Source: an uncultured bacterium
GTDB taxonomy: Bacteria; Cyanobacteriota; Vampirovibrionia; Gastranaerophilales; Gastranaerophilaceae
Assembly: GCA_902794035.1 (NCBI GenBank)
Contig: CADBFN010000007.1
Coordinates: 1 to 61,017, forward strand
Direction of reading: 5' to 3'
DNA length: 61,017 bases
A model generated the notes under the pieces. That model was not told where the DNA came from and ran no database searches. It was given only the letters and a program-made list of their open reading frames with translations. A program made the translations under genes and the position numbers. Of the stretch, positions 1-8,507 are shown piece after piece (the stretch's first letter is position 1; the number at the start of each line of letters is the position of its first letter).

Positions 1-204
1 GGTAGATAATTCTTTTTTAAATTGAGTAGAAAATTTCTTACTATTTGAATTTTGGATTAATGTAGGGATTGTTAATGCAGCCACTACACCCACTATGCCG
101 ATGGTTATCATTATTTCTGCCAAAGTGAAGGCAAAATGCTTGCTACGAGAGGCTTTTACCCCCACCCAGAGGTTGAAACGCTTGTTATTACTGCTTTTTG
201 ACAT
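1..204 (-). CDS. Type IV pilin/pseudopilin-like protein, N-terminal part
   Basis: Only the first 68 codons lie in the window; the gene runs off the left edge. The N-terminus shows a prepilin cleavage and N-methylation site: a basic leader, Ala25, then FTLAE (residues 26-30) with Glu at position +5, followed by a hydrophobic stretch to about residue 50. Such proteins are cut by a prepilin peptidase and assembled into type IV pili or type II secretion pseudopili. Ala instead of the usual Gly before the cut is a small deviation. A GAGAGGA ribosome binding site precedes the ATG at 204. The FTLAE-x-hydrophobic-TIPTLI pattern recalls the many pilin-like proteins of gut Melainabacteria (recollection). 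The subtype cannot be decided without the C-terminal part. Confidence 0.85.
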   Translation of the reverse strand, partial: MSKSSNNKRFNLWVGVKASRSKHFAFTLAEIMITIGIVGVVAALTIPTLIQNSNSKKFSTQFKKELST

Positions 205-243
205 AATTTGAAATCCTCTCTTTTTCATAATTCTACTTATTTT

Positions 244-272
244 ATTATTTATTTTTTTTGAGATTTTGTCAA
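244..272 (-). promoter_or_regulatory. Promoter of the pilin-like gene
   Basis: On the minus strand TTGACA (272-267) is followed after 17 bases by AATAAT (249-244), close to the sigma-70 consensus. Predicted transcription start is near 237, giving a leader of about 33 bases that contains the GAGAGGA ribosome binding site. Confidence 0.7.
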
Positions 273-291
273 GATTTACGCAATTTTACGC

Positions 292-321
292 AAAAAAAAA
301 CCCTTTCTTAAAGAAAGAGTT
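292..321 (-). terminator. Intrinsic terminator on the minus strand with no gene before it
   Basis: On the minus strand an imperfect stem (AACTCTTTCT pairing with AGAAAGGGTT, 9 of 10 pairs, 3-base loop) is followed by nine T residues. No minus-strand gene lies upstream between here and the divergent tsaD. It either ends antisense or divergent transcription from the tsaD promoter region, or is the 3' end of a small RNA. The rest of 205-530 is AT-rich and shows no ORF or tRNA. Confidence 0.55.
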
Positions 322-518
322 TGGAATCTTTTTCAATTCCTCGTGTAGAAGGTTAGTGTGTAGTAGGTAGTGTATAATTTATGTCTCGTGTTTATTGTTT
401 ATCTCTTACATTTATATAAAGTATTTTTCCAGTATATAATTGCTATATATTATATATTTCGTTACATTTCTTTACATATAATATAAATATATGCAATATC
501 AATATATTTCTTTTGTAG

Positions 519-530
519 TAAAATTTTTAT
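519..530 (+). promoter_or_regulatory. -10 element of tsaD, leaderless arrangement
   Basis: TAAAAT at 519-524 ends six bases before the ATG at 531, so the predicted transcription start coincides with the A of the start codon. No Shine-Dalgarno sequence and only a weak -35 match are visible. This supports the upstream start for tsaD and fits the same spacing seen at several other genes here. A second, weaker option is GATAAT at 591-596, placed the same way before the ATG at 603. Confidence 0.5.
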
Positions 531-1589
531 ATGGAAAGAGAATGTTTATTTAGCGGTAAAAAAGTACAAGTCGGATTCGACTCTGACATTGATAATTATA
601 TTATGGCAATCGAATCAAGCTGCGATGAAACAGCCTGTGCCATTGTAAAAAACGGCAGAGAAGTCATAGCTAATATTGTTGCCTCACAGATAAAAACACA
701 CGAGAAATTCGGAGGGGTAATTCCTGAAATTGCGGCAAGAGAGCATATGGATGCCATAAATATCGTTATAGAAGAAGCTTTTGCACAATCAGGACTAAAA
801 CCAAAAGATATAACCGCTTTTGCAGGAACTGTTGGTCCGGGGTTGGTAGGGTGTCTGCTTGTCGGGCTAAACGCTGCAAAAACACTTGCGCTTGTCCATG
901 ACAAACCTTTTATAGGGGTTAATCATTTAAATGCACACTTATGCGCAAATTATATTGACACAGACATTAAGCCGCCGTTTATGGCACTATTGATTAGCGG
1001 AGGACACACACAAATAATAGATGTTGAGTCATATTCAAAACAGACAATATTAGGTGAAACAATTGATGATGCAGTCGGAGAAGCTTATGATAAAGTTGCA
1101 AGATTAATCGGATTACCTTATCCGGGGGGACCAAAACTTGATAAACTTGCTCAAATTGGGAATCCTGAAGCATATGAACTGCCTATATCAAAAGTTGAAG
1201 GATATAACTTTAGTTTCAGCGGATTAAAAACTGCTGTTTTAAGATTAGTAAAAAAATTGAAAATCGAAAACGGAAATGACAATTTAACCGAAAAACAAAT
1301 TAACGATATTTGTGCAAGTTTTCAGCAATGTGTATCAAAAACCTTGGCAAAAAAACTCAAAAAAGCAATGCAGGAAAAAGGATATAAACAAGTCGTTATA
1401 GCAGGCGGAGTTGCAGCAAATTCAGAAATCCGCAAAAAAATATTCGAATTTGAAAAAGAAGGATACAAAGTTAATGCTCCTGTTATGAAGTATTGTACCG
1501 ATAACGCTTCTATGGTTGCATCTTGCGCTTATTTTAACAAAAACACATATGATGATGTTGATGTTGAAGTATTCTCAAGAGTAAAATAA
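531..1589 (+). CDS. tsaD: tRNA N6-adenosine threonylcarbamoyltransferase TsaD
   Basis: Transfers the threonylcarbamoyl group from its AMP adduct to A37 of ANN-decoding tRNAs, working with TsaB and TsaE in the cytosol. The 352-residue product has the Kae1/Qri7 signature: ESSCDETA near residue 28, the metal-binding HLNAH motif (His132 and His136), the SGGHT loop, the GEAYDKVAR segment and the C-terminal DNAS motif. The first 24 residues are not typical of the family, and the ATG at 603 (MAIESSCDET) is an alternative start. The ATG at 531 is preferred because a TAAAAT element sits exactly six bases before it. The threonylcarbamoyl-AMP synthase for the same pathway is at 48793. Gene identity is certain; only the start is open. 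Confidence 0.95.
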   Translation: MERECLFSGKKVQVGFDSDIDNYIMAIESSCDETACAIVKNGREVIANIVASQIKTHEKFGGVIPEIAAREHMDAINIVIEEAFAQSGLKPKDITAFAGTVGPGLVGCLLVGLNAAKTLALVHDKPFIGVNHLNAHLCANYIDTDIKPPFMALLISGGHTQIIDVESYSKQTILGETIDDAVGEAYDKVARLIGLPYPGGPKLDKLAQIGNPEAYELPISKVEGYNFSFSGLKTAVLRLVKKLKIENGNDNLTEKQINDICASFQQCVSKTLAKKLKKAMQEKGYKQVVIAGGVAANSEIRKKIFEFEKEGYKVNAPVMKYCTDNASMVASCAYFNKNTYDDVDVEVFSRVK

Positions 1590-1598
1590 ACTATTGAC

Positions 1599-1625
1599 AA
1601 AAGGATATCCTCGATATATCCTTTT
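1599..1625 (+). terminator. Hairpin after tsaD, probable weak terminator
   Basis: AAAAGGATAT pairs perfectly with ATATCCTTTT across a 7-base loop and ends in four T residues. It lies just after tsaD and just before the AAGGAG ribosome binding site of the next gene, so it may only attenuate readthrough. Confidence 0.5.
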
Positions 1626-1643
1626 ATCAAAAAGGAGTACACT

Positions 1644-2150
1644 ATGCCAAAAATAGCAAAAATCGGAAATTTAAAAATTCATTGCCTTACATCTTATGAA
1701 GCTGACAGAATTCCTAATATCTCATTAGGAAGAAATTGCAGAATCAAAACAAATAATGTCTTGAAAAAAGACCCAAATTTAAATCAGTTTTTCAATAAAG
1801 AAACAATGGGTGCGTTGGACAATTATGCAGAACATGAAAATTTGGATGTTTATATAAAGCCGCTTGAAAATGATATGTTTAACGATGTTGCAGTTTCCGT
1901 ATTTAAAGATTCAGAAACAAAAGCTGCATTTCCAATGAATGTAGCCAAAACAAAAGAAGAAGTACCGCAATTTTTCAGAGAATTATATAACAAGGTCCAC
2001 AAGGCAGTCTATCCGGATTCAAGAGGAATAGCAGACACTGTTGAACCTAAAAAACCTACTTTTTTCGGCGATTTAAAAATATATATCGAAAATGTTATTG
2101 ACAGATTTAATAATGCAAGATTTGAATTCGCAGAAAAAGTTGTGAAATAA
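1644..2150 (+). CDS. Hypothetical protein, 168 aa
   Basis: I do not recognise this protein. It is a soluble, lysine- and glutamate-rich 168-residue product with no signal peptide or membrane segment. It begins MPKIAKIGNLKIHCLTSYEAD and has a mixed polar sequence ending in a likely helix (residues 145-166). A good AAGGAG site lies six bases before the ATG, which supports the start. It follows tsaD by 54 bases with a hairpin between them and converges with the small gene at 2158, leaving seven bases between the two stop codons. Codon use matches its neighbours, so it is probably a native lineage-specific gene rather than a recent import. Confidence 0.75.
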   Translation: MPKIAKIGNLKIHCLTSYEADRIPNISLGRNCRIKTNNVLKKDPNLNQFFNKETMGALDNYAEHENLDVYIKPLENDMFNDVAVSVFKDSETKAAFPMNVAKTKEEVPQFFRELYNKVHKAVYPDSRGIADTVEPKKPTFFGDLKIYIENVIDRFNNARFEFAEKVVK

Positions 2151-2157
2151 GCCCTAA

Positions 2158-2349
2158 TTAATACGAGCTTTTTCTCATTAATTCTGACAATCTCAATTCT
2201 TGTGCAGGTTGTTTGATAAAAATAGACTTTTTCTTAATTGAAGGAATTGATGTTTGAGTTTTTTTCTTAAATTCACTCAAACCGATTTTGGTTGTTCCTA
2301 TTTCTTTCCCTAAAAATATTGATTGTAAAAATTCGATAAAATTTCCCAT
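2158..2349 (-). CDS. Small basic hypothetical protein, 63 aa
   Basis: A 63-codon gene on the minus strand with a well-placed AGGAGA ribosome binding site and a TATAAT-like element about 20 bases before the ATG, so it is likely real despite its size. The product is rich in Lys and Ser, with a short hydrophobic start (GNFIEFLQSIFLG) and a basic middle containing several KKK/KKS runs. It has no recognisable domain. It converges on the 1644 gene, and its upstream region is shared with the divergent gene at 2461. Confidence 0.6.
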   Translation of the reverse strand: MGNFIEFLQSIFLGKEIGTTKIGLSEFKKKTQTSIPSIKKKSIFIKQPAQELRLSELMRKSSY

Positions 2350-2460
2350 AGTGTATCTCCTGACTTTATTATAATATTTGGCTAAGTAAACACATCATGC
2401 ATTTAAACGATAACAAAAATTAAATTCATTAGACTTTGTGTTATATTTTATTTAGGGATT

Positions 2461-3186
2461 ATGGAGTATATAAATTTGAATAATTCTTACTATAGAAATT
2501 TAGATGAAAATTTTACAAATGCCTTGAATTTTTACGAAACAAATTATTCCCATGAAGAATTAATTGAGCTTCTGAAAAGTGGTAATATACCTCAAAAACA
2601 AATTGCAGCACTAAAACTTGAAAGTATAAAATCAGAAGAAGATGCATTTATCTTGTTATCAAATCTTACAGGACAGGACGGGAAAATAAGAGAGGCTGTA
2701 TCCCTTCGTTTGGCTGAATTTATGTCTGATAAGAACTATATCAAATATTTTAACTTCCCACAATATGTTCAAATATTCTTAGACGCAGTTATCGACATCA
2801 ACGGGAATATCTGCAGAAATGTTATTCAGGCTATTTCTAATTTAAAAGAGAACCCTGATTTTTACAATATATTTTGCCCAAAACTTGCAGAGCTTACTTT
2901 TCATTTGTTGGATATTGTTGAAAAATTTGATTTTCAGGACGGGAAATACAAAGTAAATAAAGAAGCCTTCAAATTGTATTGGTGCCTTGAAACCATATAT
3001 GTATTTTGGGATAAATTTGAGATTGAAGAATTAAAAGAAATTATCACAAGAAGTTCTGATATTGCAGAATATACAATAAGAGAAAAAGCAGCAAAGATAC
3101 TGACACACAACTTTAATGACAATGACTTATGCGTTATTAAAGAAAAGTTAAAACAAGATTCAAATTATTATGTAAGAAGATTTTAA
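2461..3186 (+). CDS. HEAT-repeat-like helical protein, 241 aa
   Basis: The product is almost entirely helical by inspection and shows tandem segments resembling HEAT/ARM repeats, for example around residues 45-75 (KQIAALKLESI, then KIREAVSLRLAEF) and residues 202-241 (TIREKAAKILTH, then YYVRRF). Such repeats form protein-binding scaffolds; no catalytic motif is seen and no partner can be named. TAGGG lies before the ATG. No membrane segment or signal peptide is visible. The gene is flanked by the convergent pair at 1644/2158 and the repeat element at 3222. The HEAT assignment is by pattern only. Confidence 0.6.
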   Translation: MEYINLNNSYYRNLDENFTNALNFYETNYSHEELIELLKSGNIPQKQIAALKLESIKSEEDAFILLSNLTGQDGKIREAVSLRLAEFMSDKNYIKYFNFPQYVQIFLDAVIDINGNICRNVIQAISNLKENPDFYNIFCPKLAELTFHLLDIVEKFDFQDGKYKVNKEAFKLYWCLETIYVFWDKFEIEELKEIITRSSDIAEYTIREKAAKILTHNFNDNDLCVIKEKLKQDSNYYVRRF

Positions 3187-3221
3187 TATCTTCGTGATAA
3201 AATAAAAATATAAATATTAAT

Positions 3222-3300
3222 TGTCATTCTGAGGGGTTCATTTATGAGATTCTTCGCCTAAAGGCTCAGAATGACACCGCCGAAGAATCTCCGATAAATG
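3222..3300. repeat. Interleaved inverted-repeat intergenic element
   Basis: Two inverted repeats are interlocked in the order A, B, A', B'. TGTCATTCTGAG (3222-3233) pairs with CTCAGAATGACA (3265-3276). CATTTAT plus AGATTCTTCG (3239-3256) pairs with CGAAGAATCT plus ATAAATG (3281-3300). It lies between the HEAT-like gene and leuC and ends 17 bases before leuC. The TCATTCTGAG/GATTCTTCG words resemble dispersed palindromic repeats known from other bacterial genomes (recollection). Confidence 0.7.
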
Positions 3301-3317
3301 TAAATAAGGGTGTTATA

Positions 3318-4559
3318 ATGGGACAAACATTAGTAGAAAAAATAATATCACTCCATGCAGATCACAAAGTCAGAGCAGGAGAACTGGTTATAGCAAAAGT
3401 TGATGTATGTGCAGTTCAGGATGGTACAGGTCCTTTAACCGTAGAAGAATTTAAAAAATTAGGGAAAGACAAATTATACAATCCTGAAAGAACTATTCTT
3501 TTTATAGACCATGCTTCACCTAGTCCGAGAAAAGAATTATCAAATATGCACACTACATTAAGAGATTTTTCAAGAGATTACGGCGCGGTTTTATCTGAAG
3601 TCGGTTCAGGTGTTTGCCATCAAAGATTAATTGAAACCTTTGTTAATCCTTGTGAAATATTAGTTGGTGCTGATTCTCATACATGTACATCCGGTGCTTT
3701 AGGCGCTTTTGCAACAGGGATGGGTTCAACAGACATTGCAGTTGCAATGGCATTAGGCAAAACATGGCTGAAAGTTCCTCAAACATTTAAAATAGTTGTA
3801 AACGGGGAATTTAAAGAAGGAATCTGCGCTAAGGATTTAATTCTTCACCTTATCGGAATGATAGGAGCAGACGGAGCGACATACAAAGCACTGGAATTCC
3901 ATGGTGAAACAATAAAAAATATGTGTATGTCTGAGAGATTCACTATTGCCAATATGGCAGTAGAGGCAGGTGCAAAATGCGGATTATTTGTAGCTGATGA
4001 TAAAACTAAAGCTTATCTTGAAGAAAAAGGCAGAGCAGATAAATTTTCAACGCTTGAACCGGATGAAGATGCGAACTATGAAAGAATAATTGAAATTGAT
4101 GCTTCAACAATTGAACACACCGTTTCATGCCCACATACAGTTGATAACACAAAACTTGCAAGAGAACTCAATGATGTAAAAGTTAATCAGGTTTATGTAG
4201 GTACTTGCACAAACGGCAGAATAGAAGATATGAGAACAGTTGCAAATATATTAAAAGGCAAAAAAGTTCATAAAGGGGTAAGAATGCTTATTTGCCCCGC
4301 ATCAAGAACAGTGTATAAACAGGCATTGAAAGAAGGGTTATTAGAAACATTTATTGATGCAGAAGCAACGATTTTACCTCCGGGTTGCGGACCTTGTGTA
4401 GGAATTCACGCAGGAATACTTGCGGACGGGGAAGTTTGTCTGACTACGCAAAACAGAAATTTTATCGGACGACTTGGTAATACAAAAGGATTTATTTATC
4501 TGTCTTCGCCTTATGTTGCAGCATATTCGGCCATAAATGGTTATATAAGTGATAAATAA
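3318..4559 (+). CDS. leuC: 3-isopropylmalate dehydratase, large subunit (aconitase family)
   Basis: Isomerises 2-isopropylmalate to 3-isopropylmalate in leucine synthesis using a [4Fe-4S] cluster. At 413 residues it belongs to the short archaeal/anaerobe-type LeuC/HACN subfamily rather than the 465-residue enterobacterial type. Cluster ligands are visible as Cys297 (VGTCTNGR) and Cys357 and Cys360 (PPGCGPC). The substrate and cofactor signature GADSHTCTSGALGAFATG spans residues 117-134. A small subunit (leuD) would be needed and is not adjacent. In this subfamily homoaconitase or methyl-malate activities occur, so the exact substrate is an inference. An AAGGGTG site precedes the ATG. Confidence 0.88.
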   Translation: MGQTLVEKIISLHADHKVRAGELVIAKVDVCAVQDGTGPLTVEEFKKLGKDKLYNPERTILFIDHASPSPRKELSNMHTTLRDFSRDYGAVLSEVGSGVCHQRLIETFVNPCEILVGADSHTCTSGALGAFATGMGSTDIAVAMALGKTWLKVPQTFKIVVNGEFKEGICAKDLILHLIGMIGADGATYKALEFHGETIKNMCMSERFTIANMAVEAGAKCGLFVADDKTKAYLEEKGRADKFSTLEPDEDANYERIIEIDASTIEHTVSCPHTVDNTKLARELNDVKVNQVYVGTCTNGRIEDMRTVANILKGKKVHKGVRMLICPASRTVYKQALKEGLLETFIDAEATILPPGCGPCVGIHAGILADGEVCLTTQNRNFIGRLGNTKGFIYLSSPYVAAYSAINGYISDK

Positions 4560-4619
4560 TATAAACCGATAAGATAATTACTATATTAATGGTATAATTA
4601 TTTGGAAGGGATAATTTAA

Positions 4620-5414
4620 ATGCAAAATGTTATTGAAAGAAAAAATATAAAAAATATCGATTTTAACTGTGATTTGGCACAGAGTTTCGGTATATATAAA
4701 AACAGCTCAGAATACGAGCTTTTAGATTATGTTAGTTCCGTAAATATCGCCTGCGGGTTTCACGCAGGAGATCCGATTGCAATAAAAGAAGCATTACTGG
4801 CGGCTAAGAACAATAATGTTGTCGTAGGTGCTCACATAGGATATGACGACATTCAGGGATTCGGATATCGTCCTATGGACTTGGAAGAAGATGAGTTAGA
4901 AGCTCTTGTAATGTATCAGGTCGGAGCGTTGATGACCTTTGCCAAAGCATATAATATGGAAATTGAGCATGTCAGACCACACGGTGCATTGTACCGCAAA
5001 GCAATGGAAGATATAGAAACATCAAGAATCATTGCAAAAGCAATAAAAAAATGTTCTCAGTGGCTTGTATATTACGGTGCAGCCGGTAAAAATCTCTCTC
5101 AGATTGCAGAAGAAGAAAATATTCAGGTTGCACATGAAGTTCATCTTGAAAAAATTTATGATGAAGACGGGAACATTGTATTCAGCGCAAAAGATTTAGA
5201 AAACACAGATATTTCAATTTCAAGATTGAAAGATTTGCTGCATAATTCAAGAGTTACAAACAATGCAGGCGGCAAAACAATTGTGGAAGCAGATACAATC
5301 CATTTTTCCAATAAATTATCAAATGCAAAAGATTTAATTATAGCAGCAAACGAAATCGTTTCACCTCTGCCATATAATTACAAAAATGCAATGGAATCAG
5401 GATGGGTAAACTAA
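4620..5414 (+). CDS. pxpA: 5-oxoprolinase subunit A (LamB/YcsF family)
   Basis: PxpA works with PxpB and PxpC in ATP-dependent cleavage of 5-oxoproline to glutamate. Family signatures are clear: DFNCDLAQSFG near residue 19, NIACGFHAGDP, GAHIGYDD and RPHGALY. The length of 264 residues is close to the usual 250. In the first motif Ala-Gln replaces the common Gly-Glu (DLNCDLGES), so the active-site edge may differ. The partner subunits pxpB/pxpC are not in the window. A GGAAGGG ribosome binding site precedes the ATG, and an extended -10 (TGGTATAAT, ending at 4598) lies upstream. Confidence 0.85.
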   Translation: MQNVIERKNIKNIDFNCDLAQSFGIYKNSSEYELLDYVSSVNIACGFHAGDPIAIKEALLAAKNNNVVVGAHIGYDDIQGFGYRPMDLEEDELEALVMYQVGALMTFAKAYNMEIEHVRPHGALYRKAMEDIETSRIIAKAIKKCSQWLVYYGAAGKNLSQIAEEENIQVAHEVHLEKIYDEDGNIVFSAKDLENTDISISRLKDLLHNSRVTNNAGGKTIVEADTIHFSNKLSNAKDLIIAANEIVSPLPYNYKNAMESGWVN

Positions 5415-5469
5415 AATTTCATTTTGATTTTCTTAAATTATTTATCGGTATGAAAAGGTAAAAAGTATT

Positions 5470-6771
5470 ATGAATAAAATAAAAATGCCAAAACAAATAG
5501 GATGGTTAATCCCCGGCTTACAGGTTAAAAGATGGTTTGCTCTTATTTTTGTAGGAGCAATCATGATGACTTTAGGAACATTGATTCTGTTTGATATAAA
5601 ACCCGTATTTTATACAATGCAATTCATCAGCAAAGTTGCAAATAATATTTCTACAGAGTGGCTGGCATTTGGGATTATTATGATAGGTGCGGCATTTTTC
5701 TTCAAAGGCTGGAGAATGACTAATTTATCAATGCTCGATATTAGCGATAACAGAGATAGTGATATATTATTAGAGAACTTATACCGCAAGAGAAAACTTA
5801 ACAGAGGGCCAAGAATAGTTGCAGTCGGCGGCGGTACAGGGTTATCAATGCTATTAAGCGGAATAAAAAATATTACAAGTAATATAACAGCTATAGTCAG
5901 TGTCGGAGATGACGGTGGAAGTTCAGGACGATTGAGAGAATCTTTGGGAATATTACCTCCGGGAGATATTCGTCACTGTATGACAGCTTTGGCTGATGAT
6001 GAAGACTTGGTAACAAAACTTTTTAAATATCGTTTTGACAACGGTGAAGGCATAGAAGGTCACAGTTTTGGGAATTTATTTCTTACTGCAATGTGCGAAA
6101 TTACAGGAGATATGGCATCAGCAGTTAAAGCAAGCGCTAATGTAATATCTATGCGCGGCAGAGTTTTACCTGCAACTCTTGATGATATGCGATTAGCCGC
6201 CAAAATGAAAGATGGCAGGGTTATTCATGGAGAATCGGCTATTCCTGAGGCAAAAGGACAAATTGATAAATTATTTTCAGTTCCGCAAGACTGCAAAGCA
6301 ATGCCTGAAGTAATTCAGGCTATAAGAGAAGCAGAGCTTATTATTCTTGGACCTGGGAGTCTATATACAAGCGTTATTCCTAATTTACTTATAAAAGAAA
6401 TTTCTCAGGAAATATCTAAATCGAATGCAAAAAAAATATATGTATGTAATATCATGACTCAACCTGGAGAAACTGACGGATACACGGTTTCAGATCACGT
6501 TAAAGCTTTGTTGAAACACGCAGGAGTTGAACATTTAGTAGATGCCGTACTTGTAAACAGCAATTTGCCGGATCAACCATCAGAAAAATACAAAGAACAA
6601 GGACAATTTCCTGTAATTGCAGACACTGCGGAAATCCGAAAACTGGGGGTAAATATATGCGCTAAAAACCTTGTAGAACCAAATAAAGACGGTTTAATAA
6701 GACATAGCGCAAGAAAAGTTGCAAGAGCCGTATATTACTGGTACAGAAAAGAGCAAAAAAATGGCAGATAG
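5470..6771 (+). CDS. yvcK: Gluconeogenesis factor YvcK (CofD-like), membrane-anchored
   Basis: YvcK proteins bind UDP-sugars and are needed for growth on gluconeogenic carbon and for cell-envelope homeostasis. The CofD-like domain starts near residue 115: a glycine-rich loop (AVGGGTGLS, 118-126), DDGGSSGRLR (147-156) and PPGDIRHCM (163-171). Unlike the soluble B. subtilis protein, this one has two predicted membrane helices before the domain (about 22-42 and 64-81), as in cyanobacterial-type homologues. AAAAGGT precedes the ATG. Its last 11 bases overlap panB, so the two are translationally coupled in a yvcK-panB-panC run. Confidence 0.9.
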   Translation: MNKIKMPKQIGWLIPGLQVKRWFALIFVGAIMMTLGTLILFDIKPVFYTMQFISKVANNISTEWLAFGIIMIGAAFFFKGWRMTNLSMLDISDNRDSDILLENLYRKRKLNRGPRIVAVGGGTGLSMLLSGIKNITSNITAIVSVGDDGGSSGRLRESLGILPPGDIRHCMTALADDEDLVTKLFKYRFDNGEGIEGHSFGNLFLTAMCEITGDMASAVKASANVISMRGRVLPATLDDMRLAAKMKDGRVIHGESAIPEAKGQIDKLFSVPQDCKAMPEVIQAIREAELIILGPGSLYTSVIPNLLIKEISQEISKSNAKKIYVCNIMTQPGETDGYTVSDHVKALLKHAGVEHLVDAVLVNSNLPDQPSEKYKEQGQFPVIADTAEIRKLGVNICAKNLVEPNKDGLIRHSARKVARAVYYWYRKEQKNGR

Positions 6772-7561
6772 AGTTACAGTAAGAACACTAAAAAAAATCA
6801 AAGACAACGGTGAAAAATTCTCAATGCTTACGGCTTATGATTATTCGACATCTAAGTATTTTGATGATGCCGGGATTGATGTAATTTTGATTGGCGATAG
6901 TCTTGCAATGACAGCCCTTGGATATGAAGATACATATTCTGTTGGAGTCGAAGAAATGACGATTTTTACCAAAGCCGTTGCAAAAGGTGCAAAAAGAGCA
7001 ATGGTTGTTACGGATATGCCATTTATGAGTTATACAATTGATATCCCTTCAGCACTAACAAATATCGGCAACATGGTAAAAAATGGTGCGAATGCGGTTA
7101 AACTTGAAGGCTGCAACGATTATATCGAAAAACTTATAGAATGTACCATAAATATGGGAGTTCCTGTTATGGGGCATATCGGGTTTACTCCGCAAAGTCA
7201 AAATGTTATAGGTGGTCATATTATTCAGGGGAAAACTGAAGATTCCGCATATGAACTTCTAAAACAAGCCAAAAAACTTGAAAAAGCAGGAGTTTTTTCG
7301 ATAGTTCTGGAAATGGTACCTGAAAATGTAGCAAAAAATATCACGGAAAATATTTCAGTTCCAACAATTTCCTGCGGTGCAGGGAGATATTGTGACGGAT
7401 TTGTTATGGTTTGTGATGATTTGTTTGGCAAATTTGATGCTTTTACCCCAAAATTTGCCCGCAAATACGGAGATATGAAATCACTTATTACAGATTGTGC
7501 AATAAAATATATACAAGATATAAAAAATAAGAATTACCCTAACGAAAACGAGGTTTATTAA
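6761..7561 (+). CDS. panB: 3-methyl-2-oxobutanoate hydroxymethyltransferase PanB
   Basis: Makes ketopantoate from 2-oxoisovalerate and methylene-tetrahydrofolate, the first committed step to pantothenate and CoA. Family features are present: MLTAYDYS near the start, the Mg-binding segment IGDSLAM, a VKLEG segment and PVMGHIGFTPQ. I start it at the ATG at 6761 (MADRVTVRTL, 266 residues), which matches the family N-terminus. A longer frame from 6719 would add 14 unlikely residues inside yvcK. It overlaps yvcK by 11 bases and is followed two bases later by panC. No panD was found in the window. Confidence 0.93.
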   Translation: MADRVTVRTLKKIKDNGEKFSMLTAYDYSTSKYFDDAGIDVILIGDSLAMTALGYEDTYSVGVEEMTIFTKAVAKGAKRAMVVTDMPFMSYTIDIPSALTNIGNMVKNGANAVKLEGCNDYIEKLIECTINMGVPVMGHIGFTPQSQNVIGGHIIQGKTEDSAYELLKQAKKLEKAGVFSIVLEMVPENVAKNITENISVPTISCGAGRYCDGFVMVCDDLFGKFDAFTPKFARKYGDMKSLITDCAIKYIQDIKNKNYPNENEVY

Positions 7562-7563
7562 TT

Positions 7564-8421
7564 ATGTTATTACATACAATAAAAGAAGTCAGAGAAAAAA
7601 TTAAAGAATGGAAAAAAGAAGGACTTGTTGTCGGTTTGGTTCCTACAATGGGTGCTTTGCATAACGGGCATTTAAGCCTTATTAAAAAAGCGGTTGAAAA
7701 ATGCGACAGAGTTGTAGTTTCGGTATTTGTTAATCCTATTCAGTTTTGCCCCGGGGAAGACCTAGACAAATACCCAAGAACTCTTGATGCTGATAACAAA
7801 ATGTGCGAAGATGCCGGTGTAAATATTGTTTTTGCGCCAAGTCCTAATGAAATGTACGGTGAAGGTCAAATGAGAACTAACGATTTTCTTACCTATGTTA
7901 TTCCTCCGTTTTTTTATGTCAATAAATTATGCGGGAAGTCAAGAGTTGGGCATTTTGACGGAGTTTGCACAGTTGTAAATAAATTATTTAACATTGTTCA
8001 GCCTGACTTTGCGTTTTTTGGACAAAAAGATGCACAGCAACTTATTATTATCAAAAAAATGGTCAAAGATCTGAACATTCCTGTTGAAATTATACCTTGT
8101 CCTATTGTCAGAGAAGAATCAGGACTTGCGTTGAGTTCAAGAAATAAATATTTATCTGAAGAAGATAAAAAAGAAGCACTTGTTTTATCAAAAATTCTTA
8201 ATAACATAAATTCTTGCTATAAAAATGGTGTGACTGATGTTGAAGCTTTAAAAGAAACAGCGTACGATTTTCTGAATGAGCACCATGAGCTTGAGTATCT
8301 TGAATTTATGAACCAAGAGGATTTGGAAGAAGTTGAAAAAGCAGATAACAATACAAGAGTATTTATAGCCTGCAAAGTCGGAGGCGTAAGACTTATAGAC
8401 AATATTTTGTTAGGTGAATAA
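7564..8421 (+). CDS. panC: Pantothenate synthetase PanC
   Basis: Condenses pantoate with beta-alanine using ATP. The 285-residue product shows the HIGH-like nucleotide-binding motif PTMGALHNGHLSL (about residues 28-40), the FVNPIQF segment, GHFDGVCTVV, FFGQKDAQQL and the KMSKS-like loop SSRNKYLS. Length is normal for the family. A run of aromatic residues (VIPPFFYVN) sits just before LCGKSR. It starts two bases after the panB stop, so the genes are co-transcribed, and the beta-alanine supplier PanD must be encoded elsewhere or replaced. Confidence 0.94.
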   Translation: MLLHTIKEVREKIKEWKKEGLVVGLVPTMGALHNGHLSLIKKAVEKCDRVVVSVFVNPIQFCPGEDLDKYPRTLDADNKMCEDAGVNIVFAPSPNEMYGEGQMRTNDFLTYVIPPFFYVNKLCGKSRVGHFDGVCTVVNKLFNIVQPDFAFFGQKDAQQLIIIKKMVKDLNIPVEIIPCPIVREESGLALSSRNKYLSEEDKKEALVLSKILNNINSCYKNGVTDVEALKETAYDFLNEHHELEYLEFMNQEDLEEVEKADNNTRVFIACKVGGVRLIDNILLGE

Positions 8422-8507
8422 TTTTACCCCCGATTGTCTTATTGCAAAAATAAATCTATGACTAAATAATGTGGTATGATTGGTGTACAAAAGTGAGGGA
8501 TATCTAT

